From: JAAFJM01 sp964529175
Lineage (GTDB): Bacteria > Bacteroidota > Bacteroidia > UKL13-3
Reading direction: 5' to 3'
Length of the DNA stretch: 64,000 nucleotides
NCBI GenBank assembly: GCA_964529175.1
Contig: CAZGVO010000003.1
Location: 248,001 to 312,000 of the forward strand
Each line of letters begins with the position of its first letter. The first letter of the stretch is position 1. The position numbers were made by a program, and so were the translations under genes. Below are positions 41,503-51,722 of the stretch, piece by piece. The notes beneath the pieces were generated by a model. That model saw only the letters and a list, made by a program, of their open reading frames with translations. It searched no databases and was not told the DNA's origin.

Positions 41503-44500
41503 ATGAATAAAAACTCTACATTTAAACTCTTATTGACTTTAATTTTGGTTAATATTATTAGCCTAGCTAAAGCCCAATTAAACTATTTGCCTGGAGGCTT
41601 TACCACCAGTGTATCTACCTATGTAGATTTAGGCACTAATGGTGATACCATAGCTGTGGCAAATAAAGATGATGCATTTTCTGCTCCTTTGCCCATTGGT
41701 TTTACTTTTAACTTTAATGGTGCTCCCTACGATTCGTTTGTGTTTAACACCAATGGTTTTATTAAACTTGGCAGCGATTCAGCATCGCGCCATTATTTAT
41801 TTACCACTTTTGTTAACGTCCCACCTCCATCTAATGGGCCTTTTACATCAACTACTCTGCCTACTCCAGCGGCAAAAGATAGTTCTATGTTATTTGCATT
41901 TGGACAAGATTTAATTGGTAGTAATGCAAATTCTGAATACAGATACTACACTTCAGGATTTTTTGGCTCACGCATTTGTACCATTCAATGGAAAAATGTA
42001 AAGGATAAACTTCAAGCAGGTGTTGGCGGATTATATGATACCATTAATTTTCAAATAAAGCTGTATGAAGGTACTAATGTAATAGAATATGTTTATGGAA
42101 AATGGGCAACAACCATTGTACTTTCTGCAGCTCGTTTTGCGGCAGTGGGTATAGTTGGAAATAGTGTAACTACAGCAGCGCAAAACTTACATTTAGTTAA
42201 AGGCTCTACCATAGCCTGGGCTAGTACAGTTGCTAATACAGGTTTTTATGCTAACAATGCAGTTAACTATAGAAATACCATCAGTTCGCCAGCTGGGCCT
42301 GCCCCCGATTTAGGTCGAAAATTTACCTTTACTCCAATAACACTAAACGATGCTGGCGTTAGGGTAATTTATGCCCAAGGAAAAGTTTCGTTAAAAAACT
42401 CATTACCTGATTCAATTGGAACCAATATTATAAATAATGGTGTAAATGCATTAACAAGTTTACCAGTTACCCTAACCATTTCGGGTGCGCATACTTATAC
42501 TTCCACAGTTATTATTCCTTATTTAGCTCCTGGAAATAATATTACCATTAATTTCCCTCCATTTTACCCAACTAATACTGGTGCTTCGGTAATTAATATT
42601 GCTGTTCCAACTGACGATAATAATGCTAACAACGAACAAAATAACAGTTATTCAGTAAGTAATTATGAAATGAGTTATAGAGATACATTGATACCTCATT
42701 CAGGTAGTAATGGTATAACTATTCCAAACTTTTGGGGTGCTAAATTTTTTATAAAAGATACAGCTATTATTACTACCGTTAGATCTTTCTTAGTATCAAA
42801 CTCTGATGCAGCAGGCGATACGGTGTGCGGAATGATACTTGACACGCTAGGAAATGTAATTGGGCGTTCGCCAAATTATATTGTTCAAACATCGGATTTA
42901 GGAACTACTTTAAACTTTGATATTTCATTGCCTCCAATGGTGGTTAACAGAAATGTAATAGTTGGTATAGCTGGTGCAACATCGTATAATTCACTTAATT
43001 ATTTTTTAGGCACCTCGCAAACAGAAGTACCAATTAGGGCAAACAATCCATTTTATTTTTTAACAACGGGAACAGCCTTAAGCAATTCGGTAGTTGGTTC
43101 TTTTTATGCCACACCAGCCGCAGTTGGCTCGCAAGCCACTAGATTGATAATAGAAACCTATACACGTCCAATACCTCAAATAGACGTTATGCCTGCAGGA
43201 ACTAATTTTTCGGCAAAATACAATTTACCTACTAACACAAGCTTACCATTAAGAATTTATGTTAAAAACTCAGGATTGCAAACACGTCCTGCGGGTTCTA
43301 TTTCAGTAAGATACAGTGTAAATAACGGCCCAATAATTGGCCCAGTTAACACCACAGCTGCGGTTAACTCATTTGACACCACAAGTGTTTTGTTTACAGG
43401 CACAAACGCTTTGAATTTAACAACTGCCGGAAATTATAGCATAAAAGTATTTACCACATTAACCAACGATTCGCTAAGAGGTAACGATACATTAATTCTA
43501 AATTACACTGCTGCTCCGCAAAATACTTTACCTACTAGAACAAATAGCTCAAACTTAACCACATTATGGACTTTTGACAATGCTAGTACTACCACTACCA
43601 TTTGGAAAACAGGCACTTGTACCTTAGCAAATGGAACTTTTGGTACTGCATTTTTAGCAGATAATTTTAACTTTAAAAGCGAAGGAAGATTGGTTTCAAA
43701 ATCATCATTTAACTTTACAGGAAAAGCAAATCCTACATTATACTATTCTATCTCGCATGCGCCACGCATAGTTACAGGACAAGAAGATACTTTTGATATT
43801 GAAGTATCAACCGATGGAGGAAACACATTTACTGTAATTGAAACATTTATAGCCAAAGTAACCGATCCCACTTTAGGAACAGTAGCAGCTCAAAATAATA
43901 TATTCTCGCCTAGTTCTGCATTACATTGGAGAAACGGAACTGTTAACTTAAGCGCTTACGCCAATAATCCAAGTGTATTAATTGCTTTTAGAAGCCGTTC
44001 TGGTTTTGGAAACAGCATATATCTTGACAATATTAATGTAATGAATCCAAACAGCATAAGTACACAAAGTGTAGCATCTACAGGTATGTATTCATCAAGC
44101 ATTGCAAGCATTTTTTATAATAGTGTAGTTGGCAGTTCAAATGGAGCTGTATCAATTAGCCGCTTTAATGGCGCACCAGTTTACAGCAACGCTAGCCCAG
44201 TATTTGCCACAAATACCACTGCTACAACTCCTAATTTTAATATTTACACACCAAATGTAGTTAGTCCAAATGCCGTATTTACCATTAATTATTCAGGTGT
44301 AGGAAGTAATAATTTACCAAGCACAGTTCCTTTCGATTTGTATATTGATATTAGCACCATTGGTGGAATACAAAGTCCAGATAGTTTATATTTAGTGCGC
44401 AGAAGCGAAAGTAATGGGAGCTGGATTCCTATTAATACCAACCTTGTTTCTACTAGTTTAATAGCTAGCGGTTTAACACAGTATGGCGATTTTGGAATAG

Positions 44501-45081
44501 CAGGTTTATCAACCACCAATACTTTACCAGTAAAATGGTTAAACTTTGAAGGAACACGCTTGAACAATAACCAAGCACGATTAACTTGGGCTACTGCTAT
44601 GGAAATTAACAATAGTCAATTTGAAGTAGAAAGAGCCTATGGCAAAGCAGACAATTGGAAAGCAGTGGGCACTGTAAAAGGAAAAGGAAATACCAATAAT
44701 GTAACTAACTATCAATTAATTGACAATTTGGAAAATGAAGTGAATGAAACCATTTACTACCGCATTAAACAAATAGATTTTGATGGTAAATTTAGTTACT
44801 CAAACACCATTAGATTAGATAACAATAATGATATAAACTTACCTAAAATTGAAGTAGGACCAAATCCATTTGAAAATGATTTGATTATTAACTTTAACAC
44901 GGCAAGCAATGGCACTGTAAAAGTTAACCTTTTTGATGTTAATGGTAAATTAGTTCGCGAGCATACTGCAAATGGAAACAGCAGCATAACTTTAAGCGAT
45001 TTAGCTAGTTTACAAGAAGGTTTATACATTTTAAAAGTGAACCAAAACGGGGTAATTACTACCTTTAAATTGGTAAAATAA
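41503..45081 (+). CDS. Large secreted protein with T9SS type A sorting domain
   Basis: A 1192-residue surface or secreted protein. Signal peptide (LLLTLILVNIISLAKAQ); residues about 30-250 are a beta-rich domain with FNFNGAPYDSFVFNTNGFIKLG, like nidogen-type or fibronectin-like host-glycan proteins of Bacteroidota; several CARDB-like segments (DVMPAGTNFSAKYNLPTNTSLPLRIYVKNSGLQT) follow, then a jelly-roll-like region with the SFNFTGKANPTLYYSISHA core. The C-terminus IEVGPNPFENDLIINFN ... GLYILKVNQNGVITTFKLVK is a type A sorting domain. Function likely adhesion; no catalytic motif seen. A strong terminator follows. Confidence 0.85.
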   Translation: MNKNSTFKLLLTLILVNIISLAKAQLNYLPGGFTTSVSTYVDLGTNGDTIAVANKDDAFSAPLPIGFTFNFNGAPYDSFVFNTNGFIKLGSDSASRHYLFTTFVNVPPPSNGPFTSTTLPTPAAKDSSMLFAFGQDLIGSNANSEYRYYTSGFFGSRICTIQWKNVKDKLQAGVGGLYDTINFQIKLYEGTNVIEYVYGKWATTIVLSAARFAAVGIVGNSVTTAAQNLHLVKGSTIAWASTVANTGFYANNAVNYRNTISSPAGPAPDLGRKFTFTPITLNDAGVRVIYAQGKVSLKNSLPDSIGTNIINNGVNALTSLPVTLTISGAHTYTSTVIIPYLAPGNNITINFPPFYPTNTGASVINIAVPTDDNNANNEQNNSYSVSNYEMSYRDTLIPHSGSNGITIPNFWGAKFFIKDTAIITTVRSFLVSNSDAAGDTVCGMILDTLGNVIGRSPNYIVQTSDLGTTLNFDISLPPMVVNRNVIVGIAGATSYNSLNYFLGTSQTEVPIRANNPFYFLTTGTALSNSVVGSFYATPAAVGSQATRLIIETYTRPIPQIDVMPAGTNFSAKYNLPTNTSLPLRIYVKNSGLQTRPAGSISVRYSVNNGPIIGPVNTTAAVNSFDTTSVLFTGTNALNLTTAGNYSIKVFTTLTNDSLRGNDTLILNYTAAPQNTLPTRTNSSNLTTLWTFDNASTTTTIWKTGTCTLANGTFGTAFLADNFNFKSEGRLVSKSSFNFTGKANPTLYYSISHAPRIVTGQEDTFDIEVSTDGGNTFTVIETFIAKVTDPTLGTVAAQNNIFSPSSALHWRNGTVNLSAYANNPSVLIAFRSRSGFGNSIYLDNINVMNPNSISTQSVASTGMYSSSIASIFYNSVVGSSNGAVSISRFNGAPVYSNASPVFATNTTATTPNFNIYTPNVVSPNAVFTINYSGVGSNNLPSTVPFDLYIDISTIGGIQSPDSLYLVRRSESNGSWIPINTNLVSTSLIASGLTQYGDFGIAGLSTTNTLPVKWLNFEGTRLNNNQARLTWATAMEINNSQFEVERAYGKADNWKAVGTVKGKGNTNNVTNYQLIDNLENEVNETIYYRIKQIDFDGKFSYSNTIRLDNNNDINLPKIEVGPNPFENDLIINFNTASNGTVKVNLFDVNGKLVREHTANGNSSITLSDLASLQEGLYILKVNQNGVITTFKLVK

Positions 45082-45100
45082 ACTTTTAAACTTATTAAAT

Positions 45101-45138
45101 AAAAAAGGGAGCGCATTTTTAAATACGCTCCCTTTTTT
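45101..45138. terminator. Bidirectional terminator
   Basis: GGGAGCG/CGCTCCC flanked by A6 and T7 runs, 7-bp GC-rich stem extended to 13 bp by the A/T tracts, 12-base loop. It ends the T9SS gene on the plus strand and the cupin gene on the minus strand. Confidence 0.9.
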
Positions 45139-45151
45139 TATAATTTATTTA

Positions 45152-45655
45152 CTAATAACACATTTGAGCAATTAGTTCAGCCAAATGATGATATTGATTG
45201 GTTAAACTTTCTTTATTAGCCAATTCAAAATCGGCAAAATCAAAGCCAGGCGAAACGGTGCAACCCACTAAACTAAAACCATTTGCTTCTTCGCAACGCG
45301 AGCCAAACCAGTTTCCTGCTTTTATTACGCATTGAAATACTTCACCATTTTCTAAATTGGTTCCTAATTTATGAGTAATTAAGTTTCCGTTAGGTTCAAT
45401 TTCGTATACAGTCAAAGTTTGCCCATAGTAAAAATGCCACATTTCATCACTGGCAATTTTATGAAAAGCCGAAAACTGCCCATGCTCTAACAAAAAATAA
45501 ATTCCTGTACTAATATTTCTATTTCCTTTAAAATCAGCTGGTAAGTTTTGTTTATTTATCTCAAAATTAGCTCTATATGTTTCCTTAAACGAACCTCCTT
45601 CAACATGTTTTGTTAAACCCAATTTATTAATAAAGTAATCGGCTGTGTATTGCAT
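45152..45655 (-). CDS. Cupin_5 (DUF985) family protein
   Basis: A 167-residue single-domain cupin: LGLTKHVEGGSFKETYRAN at the start, STGIYFLLEHGQFSAFHKIASDEMWHFYYGQTLTVYEI and AGNWFGSRCEEANGFSLVGCTVSPGFDFADFELA. Probably binds a sugar-like or metal ligand; function unproven. It lies 15 bases after the flippase gene and may be the last gene of the polysaccharide transcript. Confidence 0.9.
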   Translation of the reverse strand: MQYTADYFINKLGLTKHVEGGSFKETYRANFEINKQNLPADFKGNRNISTGIYFLLEHGQFSAFHKIASDEMWHFYYGQTLTVYEIEPNGNLITHKLGTNLENGEVFQCVIKAGNWFGSRCEEANGFSLVGCTVSPGFDFADFELANKESLTNQYHHLAELIAQMCY

Positions 45656-45670
45656 TGTTTTTGAAAAAAA

Positions 45671-47029
45671 TTAAATAGTTATAGAAATAACAAAAGCTGC
45701 AAGCATTAAGAAACTAAATATAAAATATTCTACCACAGGAGTATATTCTTTAAATCTAATTCCTTCTATTTTACAGTAAATTACCAATTGAATTTTTTCT
45801 ACTAAAAACGAAATAGCAGTGGCATAAGCAATGCCCGAAATACCAAATAATTGAATAAACCAAATAGCTAGTATTACATTCACAATCAACACATTAGTTG
45901 AAACCAAATAAAATGCACGTGTTTTTATTAAACCTGTAAGCACGGTTTGAGGGAAAATTAGTCGGCTAATTATTAGTAATAATGAAATATTGAAAATTTT
46001 ATACCCTTCTACCAAATCATTGTTATACAATGCAATGTACATTGGTTTACTTACAAATAACAGAATAATGGCCAATGGAAATAACCAATACATGAGTTTT
46101 CGGCTACTGTTTTTCAGTTTATTTAACCCTTGGTTTAAAAGCCCTTGTTTGTTTAAATTGGCAATTTCGCCACTGTAAATATTACTCAACGAATTGGCCA
46201 TAATTAAAAATATGGGTAGCTCCTTTGCGCCATATCTAAACACTGCAAAATCGGCTTCGGTAAAATAATGAACTACTATAAAACTGTTTATATAATCCAT
46301 ACTTCCTGCTAAAAGTATTGAAAACATAAATGGCATTACCTTAATCATAAACTCTTGAATAAGCCTAGTATTAATGGTAATGGTTGAGTATTTCATTAAT
46401 AAAATAATGGTGTAATTAAACTTAAGCAAAGCTAAAATTACCAATAAATTTACTGCTAAGTTTAAAGTTTGTCTAAAAAACAAGGGTAAACAAAGCATTA
46501 AAGTATGTGCCGTAAAAGTTACAATTCCCCAAATAATGAGCGACTTATACTTACCCTTTAGAAAAAAAATGTAATCAACTATAAAAGTGGGTGTGTTTAA
46601 AAAAACTACCAAAGAAAACATGTGAAAAAGGTAAGCATCATCCTTTTTATAAAATCCAAAACAAAAAGTAATAATACCTGCTACCAACGAAAATGCCACC
46701 ATCAAAGCAAAAGCATTGAATAAAATCCGCCTCTGTTTATCTTCATTGCTAGCATTAAAAAAGGGAACCAGCGTATTGCAAATACTTGATACCCAAAAAA
46801 ATGTTAAACTAGAGCTTACCACCATTAAAAATTCATAACGACCAATAATGCTGGTTCCATAACCAGGATTAAATCGGTAAAATGCAATTTTTGCCAACAC
46901 TATAGAAATTAAAAAGAAACTTCCATAACGCAAAAACTGGTAAATTTGCAGCGAGTTATATTTAGTTAACTTAAGTTTTTCCTTACTTATCAATGTCGTG
47001 TTCGGGCAATATATTGCCATCTTTATCAA
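45671..47029 (-). CDS. Polysaccharide flippase (Wzx-like, MATE/MVF superfamily)
   Basis: A 452-residue membrane protein with about 12 hydrophobic segments; it is probably the lipid-linked repeat-unit flippase for the adjacent O-antigen polymerase. N-terminal pattern LRYGSFFLISIVLAKIAFYRFNPGYGTSIIGRYEFLMVVSSSLTFFW fits the Wzx/PST family. The ATG start overlaps the polymerase gene by 47 bases; a TTG 36 bases further in is an alternative. Substrate specificity cannot be read from sequence. Confidence 0.85.
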   Translation of the reverse strand: MIKMAIYCPNTTLISKEKLKLTKYNSLQIYQFLRYGSFFLISIVLAKIAFYRFNPGYGTSIIGRYEFLMVVSSSLTFFWVSSICNTLVPFFNASNEDKQRRILFNAFALMVAFSLVAGIITFCFGFYKKDDAYLFHMFSLVVFLNTPTFIVDYIFFLKGKYKSLIIWGIVTFTAHTLMLCLPLFFRQTLNLAVNLLVILALLKFNYTIILLMKYSTITINTRLIQEFMIKVMPFMFSILLAGSMDYINSFIVVHYFTEADFAVFRYGAKELPIFLIMANSLSNIYSGEIANLNKQGLLNQGLNKLKNSSRKLMYWLFPLAIILLFVSKPMYIALYNNDLVEGYKIFNISLLLIISRLIFPQTVLTGLIKTRAFYLVSTNVLIVNVILAIWFIQLFGISGIAYATAISFLVEKIQLVIYCKIEGIRFKEYTPVVEYFIFSFLMLAAFVISITI

Positions 47030-48446
47030 CCCAATTTCTGCATGTAAAGAAATAAACCATGCTCATATACATTACTACAGCTGTAGGGTTTTGTCCTAAT
47101 ATTTGATTTCCATAGCTGGCAAACATAATACCAAAAAAACCCGCAGCCAAGGCTATCATTTGCGTTCGCAAATGAGGGTCTTTAATTTTGGTTATGTTAT
47201 ACATTCCAACTCCCAAACATATAAATAAATGCAATAAATGCAAAGTTAAACCTACTACACCCATTTCAACCCAAATGCGCACATACCAACTATCTAACTG
47301 TACTGTACTTAACCAACGACCTTTATAAAACCTATCTCCCCAGCTTCCACCAGTTCCAATTCCAGCACCAATGGGCCTTGAAGCCAAATAGGCTTTTAAG
47401 TTTTTTTGATTTTCTAATCTTACCAAAAGCGAAGGGTCGTTAGGATCTAAACCAGTACGCATTCGTTGAATTTGATAATTGCTACTTCCAACCGAAGTAA
47501 ATTTAAGGAGTCCAAAAAATATACCGCCTACTACAGCACCAATTACCAAAATTTTTATATTACCAATCATCATCAGGTAAACCGCCATTCCACCAATGAT
47601 TACAAATAAAGGCCCACGACTTCCTGAAAGGGCGTAACCCCAAAAAACAACGGCAAAACCTATCCAATACCAAATTTTTTGTTTCCGCGTGTTAATTGGC
47701 GAAAGTGCTAAAATAATACAAAACACCGCCATATGAGCCATACCAGCACCAAACTGACCAGCATCGGAATAAAACGACCAAATGCGCATTCTACCTTGAA
47801 TACAATGCGTTACCTTACCGCCATCGTCTAACCATTTTTGTTCAAACGAATCTACACCAATATAATGTTGTTTGTAAGCGTAAATTGATGCCACAATAGA
47901 CCAACCTATTACTAATTTTAGCAAAAAGGTTAAGTCCTTTCTATCGGGCATTAGTATAAGCATAAGTGGAATTTGCAAAACTGGATATAAACCAATGCCA
48001 CGCATGGCGTAAAACCATGCCTCTTTACTAGTAGCTTCAGGATTAAATAGTTCAAACATAATCCACATCATCCAAGCAAACGAAAGCCAAAATGAAGGAT
48101 TATTTATACGTGCTGCTTGTTCTTTTTTAACTGTAAAAATACATGCAATTACTGTAATGATAAATACAGCATCTACCACCAAACCATAAGGAACCGAAGG
48201 TGGCAAATACCTACTTAAACCATTTACCAAAAAACTATAATGAAAAACAGTAATTACCCCAATACGAGGATTTTTAAAGATGTAAACTAAATAAGCAACT
48301 ACCAAAGGCAAACCAATCATAGCACCAGCTATGCCAATGCCTAATTTGGCTACAAAAACACCTAATGTAACCGCTATTGCAGCAACTCCAAATGAATGCA
48401 GCAATTCATTTAATTGCAAACCTTTCTTTTGTTGTGCAAACGGCAT
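46983..48446 (-). CDS. O-antigen ligase/polymerase family protein
   Basis: A 487-residue inner-membrane protein with about 11 hydrophobic segments and a large periplasmic loop near residues 320-400 (RMRTGLDPNDPSLLVRLENQKNLKAYLASRPIGAGIGTGG), characteristic of the Wzy/WaaL family. It follows the Wzc-like gene by 3 bases and overlaps the flippase. Because a flippase and chain-length protein are present, polymerisation of a repeat unit is likelier than ligation. Confidence 0.86.
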   Translation of the reverse strand: MPFAQQKKGLQLNELLHSFGVAAIAVTLGVFVAKLGIGIAGAMIGLPLVVAYLVYIFKNPRIGVITVFHYSFLVNGLSRYLPPSVPYGLVVDAVFIITVIACIFTVKKEQAARINNPSFWLSFAWMMWIMFELFNPEATSKEAWFYAMRGIGLYPVLQIPLMLILMPDRKDLTFLLKLVIGWSIVASIYAYKQHYIGVDSFEQKWLDDGGKVTHCIQGRMRIWSFYSDAGQFGAGMAHMAVFCIILALSPINTRKQKIWYWIGFAVVFWGYALSGSRGPLFVIIGGMAVYLMMIGNIKILVIGAVVGGIFFGLLKFTSVGSSNYQIQRMRTGLDPNDPSLLVRLENQKNLKAYLASRPIGAGIGTGGSWGDRFYKGRWLSTVQLDSWYVRIWVEMGVVGLTLHLLHLFICLGVGMYNITKIKDPHLRTQMIALAAGFFGIMFASYGNQILGQNPTAVVMYMSMVYFFTCRNWVDKDGNILPEHDIDK

Positions 48447-48449
48447 ATT

Positions 48450-50663
48450 CTAGTATTTTTGGCCCCCAAAAATAAGCTTCATTTTTTTACGCAACTTAGA
48501 GCGTTGCTTAGGAATTTCACCATAAATACTTTCTAATAAATCAGGTACTACCCTATTTAGTAGCACTTTAGCTTGCCCTTGACGAACAGTTTCAAATTCT
48601 TTTAAAATACGTTTATCGCTATTAGTCCAACTTTTATTAGCATGCACAATCAATATGGAAACATCAGACTGATCTAAAATTTGAATTGGAACTGGGTACT
48701 TGTTTAAACTTGGTAATTCAATAATTACAAAACTATGTTTTCCTTCTTCTAAAGGCTTGTTATTATTGGCTTCAATTAAATCGGTAATGCTATCAGCGTC
48801 AACTAATTTATCAATTACCTTATACTCTTTTATTTGCAAATCATGATGTGGTTTTACACCTGATAAATTTTCGCTTTTTGACGAAGTTTCAGGATATAAC
48901 AAAATAACATCATTTTTAATTTGAGCTAATTTTGAAGCAATTAATTGTGAAAAATAACTTTTACCCTCACCATTTTTTGTACTTAAAATGGTAATGACAT
49001 GGCGCTCGGCATGAGGTTTATTGCGTTTCAATTCAATAAAAATAGAATTGATAACACGCTGAACCAAAGCCGCATTCATTTCATCAATATTAATTACTTT
49101 ACGCGAACCAATACTTAAATCGGGCAATGCACTTAATAAAGGTAAACCAATTTGTTCCTCTACCCTTTCAGGTGTGCGCACCGAGTTGTTCATTAACTCG
49201 CCAGCTATGTAATACGAAAGTAATACCACAAAACCAGCTATAAAGGCAACTATAATCAATAAACCACGTTTTGAAGGCAATGGCGTTAATGGGAAATATG
49301 GAGTATCAACTGTTTTTAAGTTATTACTCATTTCAATATTTTGCTGGCGCAATTTGGCTAAATTTAAACCATGTAAAATAGACAAATACTCTTTTTCGCT
49401 AATACCAATTTCGCGGTCTAACTGACTCATGGTAGAACCCATAGGTGCAAATTGCGCATAAATTCCATCGTATTGTTTCAAGCGCGAATCGTAAACCATT
49501 AGCCTACCTCTACTTTCTTCTAACTCTACCAATTTGGCTAACCATTCGTTAAGCAATGCTTCTTGCGGAATCCATTCTATATTGTTATTAAAGTTATAAT
49601 AATCGCGTGCTTTATCTTTAATTTTATCTTTTAACACCTCTAAATTACTTTCCATATTAGCAATTTGATCAGTGTTCATTTTATAAGCTTTGGCATTGGC
49701 TATATTGATATTCAGCTGCGAAATTTCTTGACGAATTTTCATCATTTCATCATTGTTTTTCAAAACATCCGAATATTTCGACATTTTTTCTTCAATACGT
49801 GTAATGGCCGAATTAGCAGCCTCAAAACGCATTTTTTCTTTGTAATAATCGGTTAATAAATCCTCTTTACTTTCGGCCACAAACTTGGCTTGCTCGTAGT
49901 AATTAATAATTTTATTATTGATACCAAAATCGCGTAACTTACCTTCAGAGTTTTGTAACGACCCAAACGAAAGTTTTAATTGTTCTTCAAAATATTTTAC
50001 CACATTTTGAGTTTCAGAACCTTTTATTGATTTAAACCTAGCACTAAAAGTTTGAATTAAAAAATTAAGCATATTAACTGCCACACCAGGGTCGGTAGTT
50101 TTTAAGCTCATTTCTATCATATCAGAACTTGCTTTTCTATTTGCAGTTAAAGCCGAAAGAATATATTCAGGATTATAGTAAACATCTTTAACATTTAAAA
50201 TACTACGCACAGCATTTTTTGATGTACTATCTTTAATACTTCTAATGCGTTTAAATGTTTTTTCAAAACTTCCTGGCACTATCAATTTAGCCCTATCTTC
50301 TTCCGAAATTAAATCTTTCAATTTATTAAATGCTCTTTCCCCTAACACATCATCGCTTGGTTGCGCCAAAAGTAAATGTTGTGCCAAAAGTTTCATGCCC
50401 ACTTCTTCAAGCGTTTCGCGGCTTTTTACAGTAATTAATAAATTATCAAAAGCATTGTTTACTTCAAATAAATCTATTTTGGTATCGTTATCATCGGTAA
50501 TGCTATAGCCCGATGCTAAACCTGTATAAATGGTAGCATTGGTTTGGTATTCTCTTTCTTGATTGCGGGTAAGAAAAAATACGGTAACAGCCATTAACAA
50601 TGGAAATAGCAATAACCACTTCCACTTTTGTGCAATTATTCTTAAAAATGAAATAATAGTCAT
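48450..50663 (-). CDS. Wzc-like polysaccharide co-polymerase with degenerate kinase domain
   Basis: A 737-residue inner-membrane protein of the GumC/Wzc class. TM1 is at about residues 15-32, then a large periplasmic coiled-coil region (about 35-460), TM2 near residues 468-488 (GLLIIVAFIAGFVVLLSYYIAG) and a cytoplasmic part. The cytoplasmic part has the deviant Walker A STKNGEGKS (near 560), but Walker A' reads LLYPETSS and Walker B reads VIIELPSLNK, so the aspartates expected in BY-kinases are missing. The C-terminus KQRSKLRKKMKLIFGGQKY has one tyrosine instead of a tyrosine cluster. It overlaps the TolC-like gene by one base. Confidence 0.85.
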   Translation of the reverse strand: MTIISFLRIIAQKWKWLLLFPLLMAVTVFFLTRNQEREYQTNATIYTGLASGYSITDDNDTKIDLFEVNNAFDNLLITVKSRETLEEVGMKLLAQHLLLAQPSDDVLGERAFNKLKDLISEEDRAKLIVPGSFEKTFKRIRSIKDSTSKNAVRSILNVKDVYYNPEYILSALTANRKASSDMIEMSLKTTDPGVAVNMLNFLIQTFSARFKSIKGSETQNVVKYFEEQLKLSFGSLQNSEGKLRDFGINNKIINYYEQAKFVAESKEDLLTDYYKEKMRFEAANSAITRIEEKMSKYSDVLKNNDEMMKIRQEISQLNINIANAKAYKMNTDQIANMESNLEVLKDKIKDKARDYYNFNNNIEWIPQEALLNEWLAKLVELEESRGRLMVYDSRLKQYDGIYAQFAPMGSTMSQLDREIGISEKEYLSILHGLNLAKLRQQNIEMSNNLKTVDTPYFPLTPLPSKRGLLIIVAFIAGFVVLLSYYIAGELMNNSVRTPERVEEQIGLPLLSALPDLSIGSRKVINIDEMNAALVQRVINSIFIELKRNKPHAERHVITILSTKNGEGKSYFSQLIASKLAQIKNDVILLYPETSSKSENLSGVKPHHDLQIKEYKVIDKLVDADSITDLIEANNNKPLEEGKHSFVIIELPSLNKYPVPIQILDQSDVSILIVHANKSWTNSDKRILKEFETVRQGQAKVLLNRVVPDLLESIYGEIPKQRSKLRKKMKLIFGGQKY

Positions 50664-51502
50664 TATGGTTTCTTAACCTCTCTTTTTTTAAAATTTATTA
50701 ACGGTACTGTTAATGTTGTTTCTAATCTGTAATACGATGATAAAAAATCGCGTTTGGCTTGTTCATAACCAATTTCGGCCACAGCCATAATATTGCGCAA
50801 CCTACTTAATTCAGCTGGCTGAGTTTTACCTCTGCGCATTTCAATAAAAGCTAACTCGGCAGTAATACGGCTTGTTTCCAAATCTTGACTTTTTACCATG
50901 AGTAGTTTTTGGTTTGAAACCAAAGCAAAATAATCGTCAATGATTAAACGTTTGTAAATTCTGCGAGCTTCATCTTGCTTATATTTAGCCATATCGGCTT
51001 CCGATTTTAGTGATTTTAACCTGGCCGAACGACCCATTAAATCGCCTAAAGGCAATACCACATTGATACCAAAACGATAACCTGCTGCCAAATTTTGTGT
51101 AGCCACATCATTTACCTGATTGCTTGCAATGATATTGGTTATTTGATTTCCATAACCCCAATTGTAAAACAACTGAACCGAATTTAACCAAATCCATTTG
51201 ATATAATCACGGTTATATTTAAATTTCATGGTTTCGGCCACTGCCATTTTTAAATTAGCCGAATTTTCAGTAGCATAATAAAGTATTGAATCTAAAGGAA
51301 TTAACTGATCTTCAATATCTTTATTGATATCAAACATCAAAGTATCTATATTTTTTAGGTCAATAGGAGTAGAAGGATTAGCCATTCTTGATTTTAAGCT
51401 ATCGCTTCTTTCATAACCCACTTGTGCATAACCTTTTAAGCCGCTGAAAAACAGCAGCATAAGCACACCAAAATTTACTATATTTTTGAAATTTAAAGTC
51501 AT
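50663..51502 (-). CDS. Half-length TolC-like outer-membrane protein
   Basis: A 279-residue exported protein; signal peptide LLFFSGLKGYAQ. The middle (SADMAKYKQDEARRIYKRLIIDDYFALVSNQKLLMVKSQDLETSRITAELAFIEMRRGKTQPAELSRLRN) has the long helical and strand pattern of one TolC repeat, with GRSARLKSLKSEADMAKYK. TolC proteins usually contain two such repeats in 420-490 residues; only one is seen here. First gene of the polysaccharide operon, so it may be the outer-membrane exit in place of Wza. The divergent spacer upstream shows no clear promoter. Confidence 0.7.
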   Translation of the reverse strand: MTLNFKNIVNFGVLMLLFFSGLKGYAQVGYERSDSLKSRMANPSTPIDLKNIDTLMFDINKDIEDQLIPLDSILYYATENSANLKMAVAETMKFKYNRDYIKWIWLNSVQLFYNWGYGNQITNIIASNQVNDVATQNLAAGYRFGINVVLPLGDLMGRSARLKSLKSEADMAKYKQDEARRIYKRLIIDDYFALVSNQKLLMVKSQDLETSRITAELAFIEMRRGKTQPAELSRLRNIMAVAEIGYEQAKRDFLSSYYRLETTLTVPLINFKKREVKKP

Positions 51503-51722
51503 TAAAAAAGTTTGGTTTGAATTATGGATTAATTGACTTTCAAAATAGCAATTTTATTAATAATGAAGCAAGTTTTAACCAATGATATAATAAACAATTG
51601 TTTGTGTTTTGTTTAATTTTGTGAAATACAGCGACTAACACCAAAAGAAAAAAAATAATTTTTACCAAATTAAACTTTTCAATATTTTCACCATCAATAA
51701 CCTACAATAAATAAATACTACT

